Shown: positions 57,801-64,000 of the stretch, in pieces | Position numbering within the stretch: the stretch's first letter is position 1 | Layout of the letters: each line of letters starts with the position of its first letter | DNA from: Bolinopsis microptera | Taxonomy: Eukaryota > Ctenophora > Tentaculata > Lobata > Bolinopsidae | Reading direction: 5' to 3' | NCBI RefSeq assembly: GCF_026151205.1 | Contig: NC_087074.1 | Coordinates: 7,288,726-7,352,725 of the forward strand | DNA: 64,000 nucleotides | The notes under the pieces: model-generated | The model's database searches: none | The model's input: the letters and a program-made list of their open reading frames with translations, nothing else | What the model was told of the DNA's origin: nothing | Made by a program: the position numbers and the translations under genes

Positions 57801-58926
57801 GTGATAAAAAATAGTGACCGTTCTTGTGACTTGTCTCGTAACACTAACAGCGCGGTCGCAATTGCATTGACTGTCATGTCAATTATTGTAATAATAAGTC
57901 TAACCAAATCCCTAACTAAAGCCTATAATCCTGGAACTGGAAAAAGTACTGCTCACATTGGGACTTTCTCGATATAATCCGACTTATATGACCCTAAATA
58001 ACACAGTTGACTCAGGTACCCTTTTTCACCAGTGGGGCATTTCTCGGAATCACACCCTTTTTGACCGCACCCATATTGTGACCCCCACTATAAATTATCT
58101 CGGCTTCTGATTGAGATACAGACCTCAGCCATGAACCAAAATGTGCCCAAGATGAATGTTTACATTAGTGCTATGAAGATACTTGTGGCATAAGAGACTA
58201 AGTTTTTGAGAAATCGCTAAAAATCCGATTTTACTATACTAGCAGTAGCAGTCTCGCGAGTAACAATTATCACACTTATTATCACATTTTAATACCCAAG
58301 ATGAATGCTTAGCTCCAATCAGAAGCTGAGATATTTTGAAATAAGTGTGATAATTGTTACTCGCGAGACTGCTACTGCTAGTATAGTAAAATCGGATTTT
58401 TAGCGATTTCTCAAAAACTTAGTCTCTTAGGCCACAAGTATCTTCATAGCACTAATGTAAACATTTATCTTAGGCACATTTTGGTTCATGGCTGAGGTCC
58501 GTATCTCAATCATATTAGGGTCATATAAGTCGGATAACATCGAGAAACTTACAGTTAGCGCAAGTCCCAATGTGAGCGGGACTTTTTCCAGTGCCAGGAT
58601 TACTACGCTAAATGAGTAAAACTGATAACCCTAACGAGAAATTAAACCAACTTCCTTATATGGTCATATCACGTGATCGTGAACTTTTTATGGTTTTGAA
58701 TTCCTTTGAGCGTTCATTTTAATGTTTGTTTAAAATTATATGTCTGTTCACGCAATTTCTGGTCAAATAACGTCCGATAAGGTAAAGTTAAACATAGTAA
58801 CAAACCATTTTCGTCAGCAGCAGCGACCCCCGGCCCCCTAATGAAGACAGTCAGGATCAAGATGGTCAAGATGTCCTTGGTGCTGACCATTGTGAACTCT
58901 TCGGAAACCCAATAGTTCATTTTCAT
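42533..58926 (-). CDS. Gene Y: receptor-like paralogue
   Basis: Exons from high to low: signal 58806-58926; possible LDL-receptor class A exon 52190-52315 (inside a composite transposon); module 47731-48165 (intact); GCC2-type 46765-46860, 46444-46599, 46016-46111, 45752-45902 (frameshifted), 44998-45093, 44696-44839, 44276-44371; sushi-like 43820-44014; membrane exon 43096-43182; terminal exon 42533-42869. The Cys exon that links phase 1 to phase 2 is deleted here, so the sushi exon (phase 1) cannot join the membrane exon (phase 2) in frame. The membrane/tail exons are otherwise intact. The gene may be a pseudogene, or may use a different joining exon. Confidence 0.6.
43096..43182 (-). CDS. 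Membrane exon of gene Y
   Basis: 87 bp, phase 2-2, nearly identical to 27350-27436. Confidence 0.65.
43820..44014 (-). CDS. Sushi/CCP-like exon of gene Y
   Basis: 195 bp, phase 1-1. [20 protein letters not shown] and [11 protein letters not shown]; same splice sites as the X copy. Confidence 0.7.
44276..46860 (-). CDS. GCC2/ephrin-receptor-like exon array of gene Y (seven exons)
   Basis: Type A at 44276-44371, 44998-45093, 46016-46111, 46765-46860. Type B at 44696-44839, 45752-45902 and 46444-46599. The middle B exon has 7 extra bases (frameshift) and a weakened donor. The last has a 12-base in-frame insertion (an extra KRAY-like quartet after SYK). The others are open, phase 1-1. Perfect A-B alternation is best preserved here. 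Confidence 0.75.
45105..45430. mobile_element. Pair of small inverted-repeat elements in a GCC2 intron
   Basis: Extra sequence between the acceptor of the exon at 44998 and the usual intron. Two units have TACCTT/AAGGTA ends (~45105-45202) and TAATACCTCCGC/GCGGAGGTATTA ends (~45338-45425). MITE-like; they remove the usual sequence upstream of the acceptor. Confidence 0.5.
47160..47222. repeat. Short GCACATTGCACAAT repeat
   Basis: Self-complementary ~14-bp repeat, 4-5 copies, in the intron of Y. One to two copies occur at the W and X equivalents. Confidence 0.75.
47731..48165 (-). CDS. Unassigned-module exon of gene Y (intact)
   Basis: 435 bp, phase 1-1, acceptor after AATTAACAG, donor CCAG before GTGACT. 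Encodes ~145 residues with [66 protein letters not shown] and [12 protein letters not shown]. The alternating polar/hydrophobic pattern suggests a beta-sandwich, with probable disulfides between its 3-4 cysteines. I recall similar text in other invertebrate surface proteins but cannot name a family. If the donor is unused, translation stops two codons later, which would make a short secreted protein. Confidence 0.65.
48196..48525 (+). pseudogene. Penelope-like element GIY-YIG endonuclease fragment
   Basis: Plus strand, open from after a TAA to a [13 protein letters not shown] ... [19 protein letters not shown]. This is the (I/V)Y...C..C...Y-x-G-Q-T...R..GHR layout of GIY-YIG endonucleases at the 3' end of Penelope-like retroelements. 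No reverse transcriptase is present upstream, so it is a 5'-truncated copy. Confidence 0.6.
48526..49028. other. Intron of gene Y, no exon seen
   Basis: Contains a partial copy of the MDNATS frame (from ~48972) interrupted at 49028 by the composite transposon. Confidence 0.5.
49347..49628 (+). pseudogene. Pogo-type transposase fragment
   Basis: Encodes [30 protein letters not shown] and [20 protein letters not shown], the middle of a DDE_1 transposase including the D-x-F...H motif. It stops at VNNI, just before the QPLD block seen in the other copy. Confidence 0.7.
49796..51088 (-). pseudogene. Decayed mobile-element-associated ORF (DUF6589-like)
   Basis: Minus-strand pieces in order: [19 protein letters not shown] and [15 protein letters not shown] (51088 on), [12 protein letters not shown]...[16 protein letters not shown] (50868-50362), then [20 protein letters not shown] (50301-50044) and [10 protein letters not shown]-like text (49984-49796). 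It is broken by a frameshift near 50880 and an in-frame TGA near 50362. I associate this GGFH...AHFL...WTDLSIEQ layout with a protein family spread widely in invertebrate genomes (probably DUF6589). The function is unknown to me. Confidence 0.55.
51089..52073. mobile_element. Right half of internal pogo copy
   Basis: From ~51520 the sequence matches the pogo 3' half (QPLD-coding, KIKPLHAEW-coding) with extra decay, ending at the internal right terminus (TA at 52074-52075). No gene seen at 51089-51520. Confidence 0.6.
52190..52315 (-). CDS. LDL-receptor class A domain exon
   Basis: 126 bp, phase 1-1, acceptor after CTTTCACCAG, donor CCAG before GTTGAG. Encodes [21 protein letters not shown] then [16 protein letters not shown]: six cysteines and the acidic D-x-SDE calcium-binding end of LDLa modules, which bind Ca2+ and ligands. 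It lies on the same strand as gene Y and between its signal and module exons, so it could be spliced in; no counterpart is seen in W or X. Confidence 0.8.
52352..52514. repeat. ~36-bp minisatellite interrupted by the LTR element
   Basis: Units of TAGTTGATATTAATAGACTT plus TTAGTTATGAGTATG. The array resumes at 56171-56312 on the other side of the LTR retrotransposon. Confidence 0.85.
52515..53112 (-). repeat. 3' LTR
   Basis: 598 bp, TG...CA ends on the minus strand, next to the purine tract. Confidence 0.85.
53113..53706 (-). other. Non-coding part of the LTR element
   Basis: Purine tract at the LTR edge, a (TA)n run near 53626-53644 and no frame. Confidence 0.6.
53707..54237 (-). CDS. C-terminal tail of pol polyprotein (remnant)
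   Basis: 176 codons ending [16 protein letters not shown], a basic ending like those after integrase in Gypsy-type pol. The middle is acidic, Ser-rich and probably disordered. Same frame as the short frame at 54262-54471, from which a stop separates it. Confidence 0.55.
   Translation of the reverse strand: MIQMIQMIITSSGGVGRRRGIKEFLVPHLTINISKSGGVASAPVNLTSSGNDVPQTEVGSGDPAIVVEEEERGLDDTIVNSSLNDVPRQEDDPQLNLSADTTESFHDALDSSQSQNIDSSPEVAAASAKPSREGNMHFGEIYSRGLTLAEIGREEDGRNPRRKYELRPRRNKPKYV
54350..55519 (-). CDS. Retrotransposon Gag with CCHC zinc knuckle
   Basis: 389 residues. An Ala/Glu/Lys-rich coiled coil at ~8-60 ([20 protein letters not shown]) is followed by an acidic linker. A capsid-like gag domain at ~85-245 has [20 protein letters not shown] and [11 protein letters not shown] segments. 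Then comes an Arg/Ser-rich linker and a C-x2-C-x4-H-x4-C knuckle ([14 protein letters not shown], ~342-355). The frame is unbroken and overlaps the pol-frame remnant in another frame, as expected for gag-pol. Role: RNA packaging into particles in the cytoplasm. Confidence 0.85.
   Translation of the reverse strand: MTDESDKEEKAAAAAAAEEELEKIKAEREKIKAEREKIRTALEELKVQEKKIKKEMLEVGDSDLEDNGSENDLDGSGKILNSKLSRAAKLKRFEKGEDFSMYCERFLSYVRITRIKSPLLYEHLLQSVDDKTYSVLRAVKLSDREKKDPELFCALYKRAIYGNEATTLKNELLNCRQRQGEDIGEYVFRLRVKSNVAYLDVTVAEDNCLLALLRGVRSKNMMQQLNIATFASFEEAVKLAEKIEGVEKMMNDNEREIPVASIMKQTTFFDKPNIHDPSPSRQNNREEGEETTYQRPTGDDRSRSGSGENRDKRRGDNRNSSRPRPVQDRERDGWRSYKNITCCNCNKTGHVRANCWARRRSGGEFNRQYNGSTGGTGEEGNQHHEDETL
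55573..56170 (-). repeat. 5' LTR
   Basis: 598 bp, almost identical to the 3' LTR. Promoter and polyadenylation signals of the element are expected here. Confidence 0.85.
56313..56727. other. Cargo DNA of composite transposon with TCGCACTA repeats
   Basis: Short reiterated TCGCACTASRGTACG-like words at ~56340-56470. No coding frame. Confidence 0.5.
56728..56839. mobile_element. Outer right end of the second composite
   Basis: Matches the last ~110 bp of the internal right end (51960-52073) and finishes GTCCGATAAGG before TA. Confidence 0.7.
56842..57387. other. Start of an insertion absent from W and X
   Basis: From ~56960 to ~58605 the sequence is extra relative to W and X (whose text runs CATTCGGTTAAATGAG). 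No gene; contains the retroposon and foldback listed next. Confidence 0.5.
57388..57458 (-). mobile_element. tRNA-derived SINE head (tRNA-Gly-CCC-like)
   Basis: The minus strand reads GCCGGATGGTTTAGTGGTTT..., with a Pol III A box (TGGTTTAGTGG), an anticodon-like loop TTCCCAC and a near B box (GGTTCGATTTC). The acceptor arms do not pair and the T stem has a mismatch, so it is not a working tRNA. It continues into a non-tRNA body towards ~57240. Confidence 0.55.
57926..58602. mobile_element. Foldback element, ~680 bp
   Basis: The two halves are long inverted repeats: TAATCCTGG...GACTTTTTCCAGTGCCAGGATTA at the ends and an almost perfect inner palindrome around TCTCGCGAGTAACAATTATC. The loop is ~58285-58335. 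No frame of its own; absent from the other array copies. Confidence 0.75.
58660..58782. mobile_element. Old pogo-like right end beside signal exon
   Basis: Ends GGTCAAATAACGTCCGATAAGGTA. The same relic is at ~25180-25343 and ~40950-41062, so it predates the tandem duplication. Confidence 0.55.
58806..58926 (-). CDS. Signal-peptide exon of gene Y
   Basis: 121 bp to a phase-1 donor (GTTTGT, weaker than in W and X). [18 protein letters not shown], then [11 protein letters not shown] and RGPGVAAA. Confidence 0.7.
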
Positions 58927-60620
58927 CTTGTCAACACACGCCTACTTCGGACTCGATTCATGTGTGGTGAAACTTTGGAGAGCTAGAGAATTGAACGCAA
59001 AGGCAAACGGTTGAACTTAGTTGTGGTGACCTTGGACAGAGTTCGCTCTCAGTCTCATGGCTAATGTTAAAAAAATGGTCCACATTAATACCATTAGGCC
59101 TGGACAGTACGTACTAGCAATCCACCAATCGCGATCGTGAGTCTTCCCTCGGTCTCTCTGAGAGCCCTGGTTAGTGAAACAGCTTTATTTAACCCATTAG
59201 GGACGATAGGGTCGTTTTTATGACCCACTTTTTCTAGACGAAAAACCAAATTACTAAACGCTATAACGAATCTATAGCATATATGCTCAAAATTTATTGG
59301 GCTTCATTATATGTAGCCCAATAAATTTTGAGCATATATGCTATAGATTCGTTATAGCGTTTAGTAATTTGGTTTTTTGTCTAGAAAAGGTGGGTCATAA
59401 AAACGACCCTATCGTCCCTAATGGGTTAAAGTTGCTACGATGGGCTAATGATTGAATACCTTGTACGCAGACAGCAGGTTCTTATAGTGCTAATGGTAAT
59501 ACTAATCACAGAGGTTGCTTGTATAATACAGATCATAGTTTTAAGCATCTATTTCAAGAAAACGGTGTACCCACAAGAGCGCTCAGCTTATATTAGGACA
59601 ATATCAATATATCATGGAGACATACCAATTCATGAACATTCAGATGACACGAACATTAGCTCTTTGGCACCGCCATCAGATGGACTTTTTAAGTGAATCC
59701 ACCTCTACCGAAAAAACGATCGTTGCGAAAGAATGATTAGCCTGAGGTCATCTGGTAATATCTCAATTATTTGCAATTTTACATAATTCAAACATTTATT
59801 TAGATAATAGTTAAAATAGGTTGTGACATTTAAATCAATAAAATTTGACGTTTAAAATAGTGAACAAATATTACTCAAATTTATTTCTAGTTCTGCAAAA
59901 CTAAAAAATCAATTCAGTGAAATCAAAAAACTGCCTCAATATGTGATTTGTTAACCGTTCAACGTAAACTAGCCAACCTAAAATTGAATCATACCTATTA
60001 GTTCGCGAAAACGTCACAATTATAATATCAATAAAGGTCATGTTGAAAAGTAACTCTAAAGAACTATTCCATCATACATCAGCGGACCTCAGCTACTTAA
60101 CTACTCAACTTAAACTACTTAGCTAAAGTGTAAACTTAACAAAGTCTGATATCTATATAGGTTTAGAGGGTCTGGTATTGAGGAGCTTGTTGGAGCAGGT
60201 AGGACATGAGTAAGAGGGGGTGGAAGAAGGACTGGCGTGGGTGACAGAGTTATAAGAATCGTAGGTTTCGGACTCTCGCTTCTTGACTCACTCAAGTGCT
60301 GCTACTTTGATTAACTTGTGAATTCTTGAGCATCATATTTTAACAACTCTTTGTTTATATAGTTCTCACATTACTAAGTTTATAAGTTTGATCAGTCGGT
60401 TGATTTTAACCGCGGCGTTGATATTGTGTTCATAGCTAGGTTACAATCTTAATAACCACCACGAGCAGTCTCTAGAGACCTGACTATAAAGAAGACGATC
60501 TATTTAAACTTGATGAGCAGCAGAGTTGCCGTTCTCAATAACCAGACCGTTGACATGATGACCGTTTGTGGCTCCGTTGCCATTAGCAACTGGCTTTTGT
60601 GACACAAAAGTAGTCAGTCC
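58927..60620. other. Spacer between gene Z (3' end) and gene Y (5' end)
   Basis: Paralogous to the other spacers, with a foldback element at 59189-59429. No conserved frame. Confidence 0.6.
59189..59429. mobile_element. piggyBac-type foldback MITE at TTAA
   Basis: TTAA at both ends (59189-59192, 59426-59429). The element starts CCCATTAGGGACGATAGGGT and is an almost perfect palindrome with ~110-bp arms around a short loop near 59300. TTAA target and CCC ends are piggyBac hallmarks. Copies 1 and 2 of the block lack it. Confidence 0.75.
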
Positions 60621-61449
60621 CTATTTCTTGTGAACAGTCTCCAGCTGTATAGCTACACTCGGGTAGACTAGCAGGGTTGCGAAGAAGTCCTCTAGAGGGT
60701 TCCCGTTTATATCGTACTCAGCTCGAACTGAGGATCTGAAGCTAGCCACCAGGGTCACAAACCCGATGTATAATATCCAGGCAATGGCGTAGGAACCGGG
60801 CACTTCAATCTCTACTATCTGTAGGGTTATCCAGCTCAACCTGAGGGAGTGTTCGGGTGGTGATGTGTGATCAGAAACCACTGCACCTCATTGCAACCAA
60901 TGTTAAATAAGTAAAAATCATTTTTATGTTGTAAAAAATAATGATACAACTTATAACTTTTAGGAACTAAAGATACTTATAATGGTATCTTAATGCGGAT
61001 ACAACTTATAACTTTATAACTTAAAAGTTTTAAGAATTAGAGATAGTGATACTATAATGCTTCTTACCACAGAACGGAGGCAGCAATAGCAACTATTGTT
61101 GAACCCGTCTTCTGACCTCCCTGCCTCATGTTTGTCTTGTAGAGGACCAGTGGTCTGAAGGATTATTGGTTAATAGACACCCAGACACGAAGTTATAAAT
61201 GTGTTCGCTGCTTTTAACATATTAACACAGGACGTAATAAATGTTACTGAGAGACACTGGCAGCGGTCCATTCTAACCATGATTATGGGTTAATTTGGTC
61301 AAATTGATTGAACAATTTTTTTGAAAGATTTCGACGAAAAGAGTAATCCTCCGCTTTTTGTACTTACTGCTCACAGCTCATAAAATGGTCAACAAAGGAT
61401 TCACATTTTGTCTTTTCAGTTGAACGGTTCGTTCCCGCTGAGCAAGGGT
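60621..61449 (-). pseudogene. Gene Z: 3' end of another paralogue, truncated tail
   Basis: Exons: Cys exon 61368-61449, membrane exon 61068-61154, terminal exon 60621-60840. Phases and splice sites match X. A C-to-T type change turns a conserved Gln codon into TAG after VHKK, removing the last ~37 residues that X and Y share. The sequence beyond the stop is still similar. The 5' part of this gene is not in the window; sushi relics lie at ~62353-62425. Confidence 0.65.
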
Positions 61450-62506
61450 CTGAAACCAAGTTTTATAATATGATATAATAGCAATACATCAAACCTTTGT
61501 TAAATCTTTGAATAGATTTTGAATTTAATTTAATATTAAATACATATTTATAAATAAAATGTATTTAAAGTTTATTTGGGTTAGAAACGACATCTGGTTC
61601 CCTACAAGATTATTTTCAATTTTCTCGTTGTGTTCCACAACTAACATTGAATAATGTTTATAAATGTTTAAAAACACAAATGTGTCTCACAGTGATGGAG
61701 TTGTGTCTTTTTTCAGGGTATTCATTACCATGAAGCTCGTTTCTGTAATCTGTATTCTGAAATGGTGATTTGATTGCTGAGTGACACATTATTTCTGATA
61801 TTGTTCATGTAATTTCTGGTAATCAACATAGTTCATGTTCAAAATAAAATTTGGTCAAATGGAAAATAATTTAGATAATAGCAATGTGTGTTAAACAGCG
61901 ATCAAATTTTAGGAATACAGCACAATGAAAGTGTTGCAGTATATGACAAATAAAAAACCACTTTAAGTGGACATTTTTCTTACTAATCTTGAATCCTCAT
62001 AAATTAATTGGAGCTGATATTCTGTCTCTTTCTTCCTGTTCATCTCTACTCTTTCAACATTCGTATAGACTTTATACAGCATCGTCTTCGTTCCTGGGAT
62101 TGTTAATTAATAACTTGAGATAGGAGTAGATTATTATTGGACCTTATTAAGATCTTCTGGTTTTTGTCATTTGTAATGGAAATCATCGGATTGGCGGTTA
62201 GTTTCTAATATTTGCTAGACTATATCATCAAGGGTTTATGTTGTAACATTGAGGTAGATTCTACGTACATCTCACGATTGTATTAAGTGTTTTAATTTAA
62301 ACTTAATATATTTATGAAACAAAGTGTTTTACTATGTTATAATAACAATGCATTCGTTGAGATCTAAGAGCAGCTGTTACCTCGATAACTTTTCTGGGGA
62401 CCTCTGGGTACTGGGTTTCTGCTATCCTACTTTTTCACCCGGGAAACGCAAACATACATTTTCTTATTTAGATATCTAAGTTAGATTGCAGTATCTGCAA
62501 GTTTCC
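61450..62506 (-). other. Intron of gene Z with sushi relic
   Basis: Parallels 27.73-28.75 kb. The relic at 62353-62425 carries an extra frameshift (GTAACAGCTGCTC). Confidence 0.55.
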
Positions 62507-63880
62507 ATAAATAAAATTTTACTATGAGCGCTCATTGTCGCCTACTGAGCGCTTATTTAGCGATTATAATCGGTTTAGGCTGTTTATAGCGATTATAATT
62601 GATTCAAATAAAAGCGCTCATAACCGATTATAATTGCTGTAAATATTTTTAAAAGCGATTACCTTATTTTTTAGCGCTTATAATCGCTTTTTGGTCGTTT
62701 CTAATCGATTAAATCGCTTCGAAAGCGATTTTTCGAAGAATAAAGCGATTATAAGCGCTGGAAAAGCGGCCGCTCAGAAAAGCGCTTATAAGCGCCGTTT
62801 ATAAGCGATAAATAAGCGATTATACGTTGACTGCAATTTAGCCTTTTTGAAAGCGCCTACTGAGCGACTACAAAGCGCTTTTTTGAAAACCACTTATAAG
62901 CGATTTTTTATCGCCAATTGTCGCTCCTTGTCGCTTATTGTCGCTTTTTATTTTACCGCTTTTTACCGCTTTTTCAATATTTTCCACCGCTTTTTACCGT
63001 TTTTCCTATCAACATGGTTCTAAACGTGGTTGCACAAAAAAGCGCTTATAAGCGCTTCTTTTTAATACCGGCTGGAACGGAATTGAAAAGCGCTTATTAG
63101 CGATTATAATCGCTTTTTTATTCACCGTTCTTTACCGCTTAACCCATCAACATGATTCGGACCTTTACTGATAGTTGAAATTCGACATATGAAGTCATCT
63201 AGTGTCATCTAGCGTGAAATATCGCCAGATGATGATAGATGACGCTAGATGACGCCAAATAGCGACATTGTCGCTAATTGCACGGCACCTTTCGAATGTC
63301 GCTATCTGACGCTTTCTGGCGCTATCTAGCGCTATACATGACACTATATGACGCTGTATGACACTGTATGACGCTAGACGACGCTAGATGACGCTAGGCA
63401 CGCAGCACTGACGCCAGGCGCTATTTTCATGAAAATTCTAGGGACGACATCTAGCGTCATATGTTGCCGCAACATCTGACGCTATCTGACGCCATCTAGC
63501 GACATCTGACGACATCTGACGACATCTGACGCGACGACATCTGACGCAGGCGACATCAAGCGCTGGATAGCGGGATAAGTCAGTTTACGACAGTTCACGC
63601 TAACTAGCGCTATATAGCGCCAGATAGCGCTATATAGCGTCAGATGTCGTTGCGACATATAGCGCTAGATAGCGCTAGATAGCGTTAGATAGCGCTAAAT
63701 AGCGTTAGATAGCGCTAAATATTGAAGAATTTTGGGTCGTGACAGTCCAGGCTATTTAGCGCTAGATGTCGCAATCTAGCGCTATATCAATATGTCGCTG
63801 CACGTCAGGTGTCGGTGTGTCATATAGCGCTAGATAGCGTTAGATAGCGCTGCATCAGATGTCGTCGCTACATATAGCAG
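62507..63880. repeat. Palindromic AGCG/CGCT word-repeat region
   Basis: About 1.4 kb of reiterated short self-complementary words without fixed period. It begins with AGCGATTATAATCGCT and AGCGCTTATAAGCGCT types, and changes near 63180 to TAGCGCTAGATAGCGCTA and GACGCTAGATGACGCTAG types. No coding frame. Confidence 0.8.
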
Positions 63881-63925
63881 AAGATATCATATCCTATCAC
63901 AGTAACACTAATAGTAACCCTAACT

Positions 63926-63966
63926 CTGTGTGTGTGTGCGTGTGTGTGTGCGTGTGTGTTTGCGTG

Positions 63967-64000
<34 letters not shown>
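63926..64000. repeat. (GT)n microsatellite
   Basis: GT run with occasional GC steps reaching the window end. Confidence 0.95.

Larger units (their letters stand above)
58590..62480. repeat. Segmental duplication block, copy 3
   Basis: Aligns with ~24.24-29.60 and ~39.84-44.40 kb, but ends at ~62480 in unrelated AGCG-rich DNA, before the sushi exon. Confidence 0.8.

Noticed and set aside
57704-57907. Hydrophobic minus frame ([17 protein letters not shown]) with a GTGATAAG donor
   Set aside because: Looks signal-like but phase is 0, unlike this gene family, and no partner exon is visible; left unassigned.

Overview
The window looks like nuclear DNA of an invertebrate animal. It is AT-rich and gene-sparse. 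Its genes are split into small exons by GT-AG introns. The modules are typical animal extracellular ones (ephrin-receptor-like/GCC2-GCC3 cysteine repeats, sushi/CCP, LDL-receptor class A, fucolectin/FTP), almost all on exons flanked by phase-1 introns. The mobile DNA is also animal-like: pogo-type TA-target transposons, a piggyBac-type foldback, a Penelope GIY-YIG fragment, a CCHC-gag LTR element and SINE-like retroposons. Lineage cannot be fixed from sequence alone; a cnidarian or another soft-bodied marine invertebrate is a guess. I see no rRNA, intact tRNA or CRISPR.

Region 1 (1-18.5 kb): mostly non-coding, with several minisatellites (7.9, 11.1, 12.7 and 14.5 kb), clusters of CACGTG sites, a five-hairpin cluster at 10.2-10.4 kb, and the 3' end of one plus-strand gene of unknown function in four phase-consistent exons (2982-4728).

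Region 2 (18.5-62.5 kb): a tandem array of paralogous minus-strand genes, called here W (18506-25487), X (26801-41206), Y (42533-58926) and Z (only the 3' end, 60621-61449). Reconstructed 5' to 3', each gene has a signal-peptide exon, one exon with an unassigned ~145-residue module, an array of GCC2/ephrin-receptor-like exons in alternating 96-bp and 144-bp types, a sushi-like exon, a short Cys exon, and two exons encoding two membrane segments and a PLAC8-like tail. The splice phases fit throughout (1-1 for the ectodomain, then 1-2, 2-2 and 2-stop). Every copy carries at least one break, at a different place: W has a transposon and a 1-base deletion in its module exon, X a +1 frameshift in that exon, Y lacks the Cys exon and has a frameshifted GCC2 exon, and Z has a premature stop.

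The most interesting feature is two large TA-flanked pogo-like composite insertions in introns of X and Y. One (34130-38323) carries a signal exon and an FTP-lectin exon. The other (49031-56839) carries an LDL-receptor class A exon, a decayed mobile-element ORF and a young LTR retrotransposon. Both cargo domains are on phase 1-1 exons in the same orientation as the host gene, so they could be spliced in. For the first composite, paralogue W preserves the empty target site. This looks like transposon-borne exon shuffling in progress.

Region 3 (62.5-64 kb): a strange stretch made almost entirely of AGCG/CGCT palindromic words, ending in a (GT)n run.
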